From NCBI GenBank assembly GCA_022614695.1, contig JAKEIC010000209.1, forward strand, positions 1 to 33,925: a stretch of DNA of 33,925 nucleotides, given 5' to 3'. The notes beneath the pieces were generated by a model, which made no database searches, was not told the DNA's origin, and worked only from the letters and a program-made list of their open reading frames with translations. The translations under genes and the position numbers were made by a program. Below, piece after piece: positions 1-8,200 of the stretch. Position 1 is the stretch's first letter. Every line of letters starts with the position of its first letter. Origin of the DNA: Planctomycetales bacterium (GTDB taxonomy: Bacteria; Planctomycetota; JAKEIC01).

Positions 1-70
1 CCGAACGACCGGGACGTGTCGCTCCAGCCGTGGAGGATGACGACGTGTCGCGGGGTGGCCGCCACGGGCC

Positions 71-994
71 CTAGAGCTCCAGCGTCCCGGAGACGCCGAA
101 GTGGTCGGACAGCCGGGTCCGCGGCGTGGTGCCGAGCGTCTCGACGTCCGAGGCGACGCACGTCGGGGCGAGCAGCGCGACGGGGGTCCCCGGCGCCTCG
201 GAGGCGGGGGCGCGGTCCAGCGCGAGGAGGTAGTCGAGGCGCAACCGGTCCTTGTCCGTCTCGGGGATCATCTGGTTCTGGGTCCCGTCCCAGGTGAAGC
301 CTGCGGCGGCGGGGTTCCGGCCCCTGTAGAGGTCGCGAGGATCGCCGAGAGATCCGAGCATCCCGAGGTACTCGGGGGTGGGCGTGAGCGGCCCGTCCGG
401 CCACGTCTCCGCGACGATGTTCAGGTCGCCGGCGAGCAGCGCGAAGGTCCTCTGCGGGGCGGCGAGCCGCGCGAGGGCTCTCGCCACGAACCGCGCGATC
501 TGTCGGAGCTGCGCGCGACGCACCTCCCCGTACTGGCCGGGGACATCGGGATCGGACTGCAGGTGGGTGTTGAAGACGCACGCGCCGAGACCGGGTTCGA
601 TCCGGTCGAGGTCCACCCGGGCCCCGAAGATGCCCTTGTCCGCCCAGTAGTCCCACCCCGTGATCGGGCCGGTCGTCTCGAACTCCTGGAAGCCCCAAGC
701 CTCCCCGCCGCCGGCGATGGGATACCGGCTGGCGAAGAAGAGCCCGCTGTCCTCCTGGAAGATGTCGCCGTCATCGCACTTGGGGACCTGGTGGGGGAAC
801 GCGCGGGCCAGCCCACGGACGAGGATCCCCCGGATGTCCTCGTCGAAGACTTCCTGGAGGCAGAGGATGTCGAACCTGGGCTCCGCCCCGAGGAACTTCC
901 GCACGAGGGCACGCCCCCGCTTCTCGCCTCCCGGTCCCGGCAACATCTTCACGTTCATCGAGAGGACCCGGAGGCTGGGCTTGAGGCGGGGCAT
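71..994 (-). CDS. Endonuclease/exonuclease/phosphatase (EEP) family hydrolase, neutral-sphingomyelinase-like
   Basis: Predicted 307-residue metal-dependent phosphodiesterase. The EEP catalytic set is all visible: Asn14 (LSMNV), Glu48 (LQEV), Asn142/His144 (NTHLQ), Asp190/Asn192 (AGDLN), Asp254 (RLDYLL) and the final Asp297-His298 (SDHFG). Fold and length match the DNase I/sphingomyelinase superfamily, and the wide spacing of the middle motifs recalls bacterial nSMase-like proteins. The substrate (lipid head group, nucleic acid or inositol phosphate) cannot be read from sequence. I see no obvious signal peptide, so it is probably cytoplasmic unless the true start is further upstream. The open frame continues far upstream, but ATG at 994 is chosen because the EEP domain begins at once and a promoter-like TTGACT/TAATCC pair sits just before it. 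It is transcribed divergently from the caspase-like gene. Confidence 0.88.
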   Translation of the reverse strand: MPRLKPSLRVLSMNVKMLPGPGGEKRGRALVRKFLGAEPRFDILCLQEVFDEDIRGILVRGLARAFPHQVPKCDDGDIFQEDSGLFFASRYPIAGGGEAWGFQEFETTGPITGWDYWADKGIFGARVDLDRIEPGLGACVFNTHLQSDPDVPGQYGEVRRAQLRQIARFVARALARLAAPQRTFALLAGDLNIVAETWPDGPLTPTPEYLGMLGSLGDPRDLYRGRNPAAAGFTWDGTQNQMIPETDKDRLRLDYLLALDRAPASEAPGTPVALLAPTCVASDVETLGTTPRTRLSDHFGVSGTLEL

Positions 995-1005
995 CGGAGC
1001 CAGAG

Positions 1006-1033
1006 GGATTACCACACGCAACCGAAGAGTCAA
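1006..1033 (-). promoter_or_regulatory. Putative sigma-70 promoter for the EEP gene
   Basis: On the minus strand TTGACT (1033-1028), a 16-bp spacer and TAATCC (1011-1006) form a reasonable -35/-10 pair. The start codon at 994 lies only 11 nt beyond the -10 box, so the transcript would have almost no 5' leader. Confidence 0.45.
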
Positions 1034-1041
1034 CAATGCGT

Positions 1042-1047
1042 TATACT
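1042..1047 (+). promoter_or_regulatory. TATACT -10-like box upstream of the caspase-like gene
   Basis: TATACT lies 34 nt before the ATG at 1082 in the divergent intergenic gap. I find no good -35 element at 16-18 bp, so this is only a candidate -10 box for the three-gene operon. Confidence 0.35.
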
Positions 1048-1081
1048 GTCCGAACCTCCCCCGCGGCCCCTGGTGCCGAAG

Positions 1082-2599
1082 ATGAGACGATCGTCGCGCA
1101 CGACTGCCGCGGTGGCCGGGTTCGTCGCGCTCGCGACGGCGACGGGTTGCCTCTCGGCGCCCGTCCCCGCCCACGAACGGGCGGAGTTCGGGCGGCTCAA
1201 GGCGCTCGTCAAGGCTCCCCTTCCTGCGCGGCTCCTCGTGGCCGTCGGCTCTGCCCCCGCGGGCGCGGGCGCGGCCGGCGCCGCGGCCCATCCGAGGATC
1301 CCCCCGGCCGCGAGGGTCGCCGAGAGCCTGCGGGCGCTGGCGCTCTTCCGGGAGGTCGCGGTCGAGCCGGCGGGCGGCGTCCGCCCGGCGTCCCTGCCGC
1401 CCTCGACGCGGGCCGGAGAGGACCGCTCCCTTCTCCTCGCCATCTCGGTCCGCCGCTCCGAGGTCGAGTACCGGGGCCTCTCGGGCCTCTGGCCGGTGAG
1501 CCTCCTCGTCTGGATCTTCGGGGGGGCGCTGGACTTCTGGTTCCCCGACGAGACCTACGAGGCCCGGGTCGAGTGGGACCTCCGTCTCGTGGACCCGGCC
1601 ACGGGGCTCCCGATCGCCGAGGGGCGCGTCCAGGGCCGGATCGAGAAGGACCTGAACGACTGGGACCGGGGGTTCTCGGTCTGGGACATCCTCCTCTACT
1701 CGGCCGCGCCGGCCTCGGTCGAGAGGCTCGCGGGCGTGGGCGAGAAGCTGCTCCCACACGCCGAGGCCGCGGCGACGCTCGACCTCTGCCGGTGGCTCGT
1801 GGAGGAGGCGCGGCCGGCGCTCGAGAAGCCTCCTCCGCCGCCGCCCGAGCCCGAGGCGCCGGCCCGCACGCGGGTCCTGTGCGTCGGCGTCGCGAGTCCC
1901 CGGGACGACCCGGAGTGCGCGTTCGCCGACGCGGACGCCCGCGACGTGGCGGCGGCCCTCGCCGGCGCCCTCGGGGCGGAGCCAGCGGACGTGACCCTCC
2001 TCGAGGACGAGGCGGCGAGCCGCGAGGCGGTCGGGGCCTGGCTCGACGCGCGGGCCGCCGAGAAGCTCGGGCGCCGGGACCGGGTCTACTTCTTCTTCGC
2101 CGGGCGCGGCGGGACCGACCGGGGCGGGGAGCCGCAGCTCCTCGCGTGGGATTCCCGCGCGGCGGACCCGGGCGGGACGGGGGTCCCGCTCCGGCGTGTC
2201 GCCGAGGCCCTCTCCGGCGCCGGCGAGGCGACGGTCCTCCTCGACTGCGCCTTCCAGGGGCGCCTCGCCGAGCGCGGGCCCGACTCGGACCGGGCCCCGG
2301 CGCCGGCCGGGCTCGCGCTCCCCTCGCGCGGCGGGCTCCGGGCCCTGGCGGCCGCCTACGGCGTCGGCGAGGCGACGGCCCGGGCGGGGTTGAAGAACGG
2401 CCTGTTCACCGACGCGCTCCTCGAGGCGCTCGCGGGCGCGGCCGACGCGGACGGGGACGGGACGACGACGCTCGGGGAGGCCCTCGCGCACCTCTCGGCG
2501 AGGGTCCCGGCCGAGGCCCAGTCGCGGGGCGTGGACGAGAGGCCCGCGCTGCTCGCCGGCGACGCCGGGGAGCCCCTCTGGCGGCGGGAGGCGAGGTAG
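1082..2599 (+). CDS. Lipoprotein with inactivated caspase-like (peptidase C14 fold) domain and EF-hand loop
   Basis: 505 residues. The N-terminus is a lipoprotein signal with lipobox Cys23 (ATGC). Residues about 45-240 form a domain I do not recognise. A proline-rich linker (250-260) leads to a caspase-like domain (about 263-495): a core strand (RVLCVGV), an FADAD segment as in C14 proteins, FFFAGRGG where active members have F-x-x-SGHG, and LLDCAFQG where metacaspases have D-[CS]-C-H-S-G. The catalytic His is therefore Arg342 and the catalytic Cys is Ala390 (a Cys sits one place earlier), so proteolysis is unlikely. Residues 455-466 (DADGDGTTTLGE) match a 12-residue EF-hand calcium loop. It is the first gene of the operon, 9 bp before the kinase. 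The likely role is a non-catalytic envelope partner of that kinase (inference). Confidence 0.8.
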   Translation: MRRSSRTTAAVAGFVALATATGCLSAPVPAHERAEFGRLKALVKAPLPARLLVAVGSAPAGAGAAGAAAHPRIPPAARVAESLRALALFREVAVEPAGGVRPASLPPSTRAGEDRSLLLAISVRRSEVEYRGLSGLWPVSLLVWIFGGALDFWFPDETYEARVEWDLRLVDPATGLPIAEGRVQGRIEKDLNDWDRGFSVWDILLYSAAPASVERLAGVGEKLLPHAEAAATLDLCRWLVEEARPALEKPPPPPPEPEAPARTRVLCVGVASPRDDPECAFADADARDVAAALAGALGAEPADVTLLEDEAASREAVGAWLDARAAEKLGRRDRVYFFFAGRGGTDRGGEPQLLAWDSRAADPGGTGVPLRRVAEALSGAGEATVLLDCAFQGRLAERGPDSDRAPAPAGLALPSRGGLRALAAAYGVGEATARAGLKNGLFTDALLEALAGAADADGDGTTTLGEALAHLSARVPAEAQSRGVDERPALLAGDAGEPLWRREAR

Positions 2600-2608
2600 C
2601 GGCTCCCG

Positions 2609-5263
2609 ATGGACGAGAGCGCCCTCGAGTTCGTCGGGAAGTCCCTCGGCGGGAGCCGGATCGTCGCCGTGATCGGCGGGGGCGGGATGGGGACGGTCTT
2701 CCGCGCGGTGCAGGACCGCTTGAAGGCCCCCGTGGCGATCAAGGTGATCCGGCCCGAGTTCGCGGCCAACAAGGACGTGGTGGCGCGCTTCGAGCGAGAG
2801 GCGCACGAGATCGCCCGGATCCGCGGCAAGACCGCGCACGTCGTCCAGATCTACGACTTCGGGCGCGACGACGACACCGGGGTCTACTTCATCGTGATGG
2901 AGCTGGTGGAGGGCGAGGGGCTCGACAAGATCCTGCGGCGCATCGGGAGGTTCCGCGAGTCGGACGCGCTCCGGATCGGGCGCCAGGCCGCGGCGGGGCT
3001 CGAGGCGGCCCGGCTGCACGGGCTGATACACCGGGACATCAAGCCGGCGAACCTCCTCCTGGCGCCGGGCGGCATCGTGAAGATCACCGACTTCGGGCTG
3101 GCGCGGGGGCAGGAGGAGGCCGACACGGCGCAGGTGACGCGCAGCGGGCAGGTCTTCGGGACCGTCGCCTACATGTCGCCGCAGCAGGCCGAAGGGCTCA
3201 CCGTAGACCACCGCAACGACGTCTACTCGCTCGGGGCGACGCTCTACGCGCTCGTGACCGGCGAGCAGGCCTACAAGGGCGCGTCGCCGATCGCGGTCCT
3301 CATGGCCACGATCCACGCCCCGGTGCCCGACCCGAGGGAGCACGGGGCCGACATCTCGGAGGAGTTCAGCGCCGCGATCCGCAAGATGATGGCCAAGGGT
3401 TACGACGAGCGCACCCAGACCGCGGGGGAGGTGGCCCGGGAGCTGGACGCGCTCCTCGCGCTCGACCCGGCGGAGGCGGCCCGGTCGGACAACCAGGCTC
3501 TCGCGTACCTCTGCGAGACGAGCACCGACGGCGAGACGATGCTCTTCGACCACACGCCGCCCACGATCGCGCCGACCGGGTCGGCGGTGCGGCGGGCGGC
3601 CCGGCGCCGGCGGCGGGGCCTGCTCTACTTCGTGGGCACGGCGGTCGTGCTCGCCGGGGGCGCGGGGGCGTTCTTCGTGACGCGAGGCGGGTTCGGGAGC
3701 CCCGGCGCGGGGCCGGCCGGCGGGTCGGGTCCCGGGCCGAAGCCGGCGGCCGCGCTCCGGCTCCTCCCCGACGAGCCGGAGCCCGGGAGCCTCCTCGCGA
3801 CGTCCGAGGTGAGGGTCCGCGGGAGGCTCGAGGGACCCGAGGGCGGCGTCTGGGTCCGCGTGAACGGCAAGGACGCGGCGATCACCCGGGACCGGTATGC
3901 GCTGACGCTCCCGCTCCCCGAGGGCCGGCACGAGATCCGGATCGAGGCCGGCGCCGGCGCGCCGGGGTCCCCGGCCGCCGACTCGGTCGCGGTCCCCGTC
4001 ACCGTGGACCTGGGCCCGCCAGCGCTGGAGGTCGAGGGGCCCCTGGGCGGCGTCACGCGCGAGGCGAAGGTCGCCGTCTCGGGAGTCGCGACCGACCCGA
4101 CGCTCCGGTCCGTCCGCGTGCGGGGGGCGGCCGTCCCGCTCGACGCCGGGAAGTTCCGCGCGGAGGTCCCCCTCGACGAGGGGAAGAACCGGGTCGAGGT
4201 GGTCGCGGAGGACGCGGCGGGGCGGACGACGACGCGCGCGCTCGAGATCCTGCGCGACACGACGGCCCCCGAGGTCGTCCTCGAGTCGGGCGAGCGGGCC
4301 GAGTCGGAGTCGGCCGAGTTCGAGGTGGCGGGCTCCGCGCGCGACGCGACGCTCGCGTCGCTCTCCGTGGGAGGCGCCGAGGTGGCGCCCGGGTCGGGCG
4401 GCGCGTTCCGGCGCCGGGTCACCCTGCGGCCGGGCGAGAACCCGATCTTGGTGCGCGCGACCGACCGGGCGGGCCTCGAGGCGAGCCGGACGCTCACGGT
4501 CGTCTATCGGCCCCTCCCCGACGGGCTCGAGACCGGGCGAGAGGCGGGCGTGTACCGGTCCGTGCGCGACGGCGCCGAGATGGTCCGCGTAGAAAACGCC
4601 TCCGGCGTTCTCTATGTGGACAGGGACGAGGTCACGGTGGGGCGCTACTCGCAGTTCCTCGCGGCGCTCACGGCCTCGGCCGAGGCGGGACGCCCGCCCC
4701 ACGAGCTCTGCGACCCGCGCGAGCCCGGCGCCAAGGACCACTCGCCGCTCTCTTGGCAGCGGCAGACGATCCCGGGGCGCGAGCGCCACCCGGTCGTGGG
4801 CGTGGACTGGTGGGACGCCGTGGCCTACGCGCGCTGGGCGAGGAAGGAGCTGCCGACGTCCGACGAGTGGACGGCGGCGGCGGGCGGCGCGGCCCAGGCA
4901 GGCGGCGACGGCGGGACGAGGGCGTTCCCGTGGGGCGACTCGCCCCCGGTTCCGGCGGTCGCCGTGTTCGGCCGACGCGCGAGCGGCCGGCAGGCGGGCC
5001 CCGAGCCCGCGGGCGGCCGGCCGGGCGGGGCGGCGCCCTGCGGGGCGCGCGACCTCGCGGGCAACGTGGCCGAGTGGTGCGCCGACGCGGGCGCGGAGCC
5101 CGACTCGCGTCTCGTTCGCGGCGGCTCCTGGGCCGACGCAGCCGAGGGGCTCGCGCTGGCCGCGCCCCCGCGCGCCGAGTCGGCCGGGGACAGGATCCTG
5201 ACCGTGGGGTTCCGCTGCTTGATCCGCCCGAGGACGGGCGGATCCAAGGGGGGAGACAAGTGA
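2609..5263 (+). CDS. Transmembrane Ser/Thr protein kinase with extracytoplasmic Ig-like and SUMF1 (FGE-like) domains
   Basis: 884 residues. Kinase domain about 13-285: glycine loop GGGGMG (23-28), VAIK lysine Lys45, HRDIKPAN with catalytic Asp143, DFG Asp161 and a GTVAYMSPQQ activation segment, so it should be active. A basic stretch (328-336) precedes one membrane helix (about 337-357). Outside are three Ig-like repeats (about 382-467, 470-553, 555-633) and a C-terminal SUMF1/FGE-like domain (about 640-875) with GVDWWDAVAYARW, LPTSDEW, LAGNVAEW, RGGSW and GFRC. The catalytic C-x-x-Y-R cysteine segment of true formylglycine-generating enzymes is missing, so the domain is probably structural or ligand-binding, as in other kinase-SUMF1 proteins. 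Its TGA stop overlaps the GTG start of the giant lipoprotein, so the two are likely translationally coupled and functionally linked. Confidence 0.93.
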   Translation: MDESALEFVGKSLGGSRIVAVIGGGGMGTVFRAVQDRLKAPVAIKVIRPEFAANKDVVARFEREAHEIARIRGKTAHVVQIYDFGRDDDTGVYFIVMELVEGEGLDKILRRIGRFRESDALRIGRQAAAGLEAARLHGLIHRDIKPANLLLAPGGIVKITDFGLARGQEEADTAQVTRSGQVFGTVAYMSPQQAEGLTVDHRNDVYSLGATLYALVTGEQAYKGASPIAVLMATIHAPVPDPREHGADISEEFSAAIRKMMAKGYDERTQTAGEVARELDALLALDPAEAARSDNQALAYLCETSTDGETMLFDHTPPTIAPTGSAVRRAARRRRRGLLYFVGTAVVLAGGAGAFFVTRGGFGSPGAGPAGGSGPGPKPAAALRLLPDEPEPGSLLATSEVRVRGRLEGPEGGVWVRVNGKDAAITRDRYALTLPLPEGRHEIRIEAGAGAPGSPAADSVAVPVTVDLGPPALEVEGPLGGVTREAKVAVSGVATDPTLRSVRVRGAAVPLDAGKFRAEVPLDEGKNRVEVVAEDAAGRTTTRALEILRDTTAPEVVLESGERAESESAEFEVAGSARDATLASLSVGGAEVAPGSGGAFRRRVTLRPGENPILVRATDRAGLEASRTLTVVYRPLPDGLETGREAGVYRSVRDGAEMVRVENASGVLYVDRDEVTVGRYSQFLAALTASAEAGRPPHELCDPREPGAKDHSPLSWQRQTIPGRERHPVVGVDWWDAVAYARWARKELPTSDEWTAAAGGAAQAGGDGGTRAFPWGDSPPVPAVAVFGRRASGRQAGPEPAGGRPGGAAPCGARDLAGNVAEWCADAGAEPDSRLVRGGSWADAAEGLALAAPPRAESAGDRILTVGFRCLIRPRTGGSKGGDK

Positions 5264-8200
5264 GGCGAGGACTCCTGCGTCTCGCGCCGCTCGCGCTGCT
5301 CGCCAGCGCCGGCTGCGGGATCGGCGCCTACGCGATCATCGGGATCGCCGCCCTCGGGGGCGGCGGCGGCGGGCACGGAGGGGGCGGGGTCGCCGACACG
5401 CCCCCCTCGACCGCGCCGGTCGTGCAGTCGGTCACGCCCTCGGCGGGCCCGACCGCGGGCGGGACCGTCGTCACGATCACGGGGCTGCGCTTCACGACGG
5501 GGGCGACGGTCTCGTTCGCGACCGTGGCGGCGAGCGGGGTAACGGTGGTGTCCCAGTTCATCCTCACCTGTACCACGCCGTCCTATCCGCAGGGGTCGGT
5601 GACGGTCACGGTCACGAACCCCGACGCCCAGACGGGGAGCCTGGCGGGCGGGTTCGTCTTCCAGGGGCCGGCTCCGACCCTCGCCTCCGTCTCGCCAGCC
5701 GTGGGCCCCACGACGGGCGGCACGACGATCACGCTCACCGGCACGAACTTCGCGCCGGGCGCCACCGTCACCGTCGGGGGCGCGGCCGCGTCGTTTGTGA
5801 GCGTCCCCTCGACGACCACGGTCGTGTGCGTGACGCCGGCCGGGACGATGGGGCCGGCGGCGGTGACTCTCACGAACCTGGACCTCCAGGCGGCCTCGCT
5901 CGCGGGGGGATTCACGTACCAGGGGCCCGCGCCCACACTCACGACGGTCTCGCCGGGATCCGGGCCCGCGGGCGGCGGGACGCTCGTCACGCTCACCGGG
6001 ACGAACTTCGCGGCCGGTGCGACGGTCGCGGTCGGGGGGAACCCCGCGACGGGCGTGACGGTCGTCTCGGGGACCACGATCACGTGCGTCACCCCGGCGG
6101 GGACCGGGATCGTCAGCGTCGTCGTGACGAACGTGGACCTGCAGACCGCGACCCTCGCGTCGGGGTTCACCTACACGGGGACTCCCGCGACGGTCACGTC
6201 GGTCTCCCCGGCGGCCGGACCCGCGTCGGGCGGGACCTTCGTCACGATCGCGGGGACGGGGTTCCTGCCGGGGGCGACGGCGGACTTCGGGGGGACGGCG
6301 GCGACCTCCGTGGTCGTCGTCTCGACGACCCAGATCACCTGCGTGACCCCCACGGGGACCCCCGGGCCGGCGAACGTGTCGGTGACCAACGCCGCAGCGA
6401 GCCCCGGGACCCTCGTGAACGGGTACACGTTCCAGGGGACGCCGCCGACGCTCTCGTCCGTCTCGCCGGCCGCGGGGCCGCTCGCGGGCGGGACCCTCGT
6501 GACCCTCACGGGGACGGGGTTCCTGGCCGGAGCGACCGTGACCGTCGGGGGAAGCCCCGCGACGACGGTCACGGTCGCCAGCAGCACGACGATCACCTGC
6601 GTGACGCCCGCCGGGGCGATGGGTCCGGCGGCGGTCGTGGTGACTAACGTGGACGCGCAGACGGCTTCGCTCCCGACCGGGTACACGTTCCAGGGCCCCG
6701 TCCCGTCGGTGCTCGGCGTCTCCCCGTCGGCCGGGCCGCTCGCGGGCGGGACCCTCGTCACGATCACCGGGACGAACTTCGCGGCGGGAGCGACGGTCAC
6801 GTTCGGGGGCGCGGCGGCGACCTCGGTGACCCTCGTCTCCTCGACCTCGATCACGTGCACGACCCCGTCGGGCGCGATGGGGCCGGCGAGCGTCGTGGTG
6901 ACGAACGTGGACGCGCAGCAGGGGACCCTGGCGGGGGGGTTCACTTTCCAGGGGGCGGCCCCGACGCTGACGGGGGTACTGCCCGGGGCTGGGCCGATTG
7001 CCGGTGGAACCCTGGTCACCCTCTCAGGGACGAACTTTGCCGCAGGCGCGACGGTTAGGTTTGGGACCGCGCTAGCGACGTCGGTCACCGTCGCCACGAC
7101 GACACAGATTTCGTGCGTGACCCCGGCCGGAAGCTCGATCGGCCCCACATCTGTCACCGTCACGAATGTGGACGCTCAGTCGTCCACCCTCCCGGGCGGG
7201 TTCAACTACGTTGGGCCGAGTCCGACCGTGTCGTCGGTGTCGCCCGCTTCCGGGCCCGTCGGTGGAGGCACATTCGTGACGGTCACCGGGACCAACTACG
7301 TGAGCGGCGCGACCGTCACGTTCGGTGGGGCACTTGCTAGCGGAGTAACTGTGCTCTCATCCACTCAGTTGACCTGCACGACGCCTGCTGGTACCGGAAC
7401 GGTCAGCGTAGCGGTCACGAACATTGACGGCTCATCGGGAACCGCTGCGGGCGCCTACACCTACACCGGCATTGGCGCGACCGTCACGTCTGTGTCGCCG
7501 AACTCCGGCCCTGCCGCCGGGGGCACGTTCGTCACGATCACAGGCACGAACTTCCTCATCGGCGCGACCGTCACGTTCGGCGGCGCGTCCGCGACCTCGG
7601 TGACGATCGTCTCCTCGACCTCCATCACGTGCTCCACGCCGGCCGGCACCCCCGGGCCAGTGAACGTGACCGTCACGAACCTGAGCAGCTCCCCGGGCAC
7701 CCTCGTGAACGGCTACACGTACCTCGGCGCGGTCCCGACCCTCGCGTCGGTCACCCCCAACGTCGGCCCCACCGCCGGAGGCACCCTCGTCACCCTGGCC
7801 GGCACGAACTTCCTCGGCGGAGCGACGGTCACCTTCGGGGGGGCACTCGCGACCTCGGTGACCGTCGCCAGTACCACCCAGATCACCTGCCTCACGCCGG
7901 CGCACGCGCTCGGTCCCGTGACGGTCGTCGTGACGAACGTGGACTCGCAGCAGGCGACCCTCGCGGGCGGGTTCACGTTCCAGGGGCCCGTCCCGACGCT
8001 CTCCGCCGTGACGCCGAACGCCGGTCCCACGACGGGCGGGACCCTCGTCACGCTCACCGGGACGAACTTCGCCGCGGGGGCGACGGTGACGTTCGGGGGG
8101 CTCGCCGCGACGACGATCACGGTCGTGAACGCCACCACGATCACGTGCCAGACCCCCTCGGGCGCCATGGGTCCGACGACCGTCGTCGTCACCAACGTGG

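Noticed and set aside
1-70. Possible gene end or promoter in the first 70 bases
   Set aside because: Open frames here are shadows; it lies downstream of the EEP stop and no signal is visible.
71-4789. A 1572-codon open frame on the minus strand opposite the caspase and kinase genes
   Set aside because: Only its last 307 codons are protein-like (the EEP gene). The rest is Arg/Pro/Gly/Asp-rich shadow of the plus-strand genes, as expected at this GC content.
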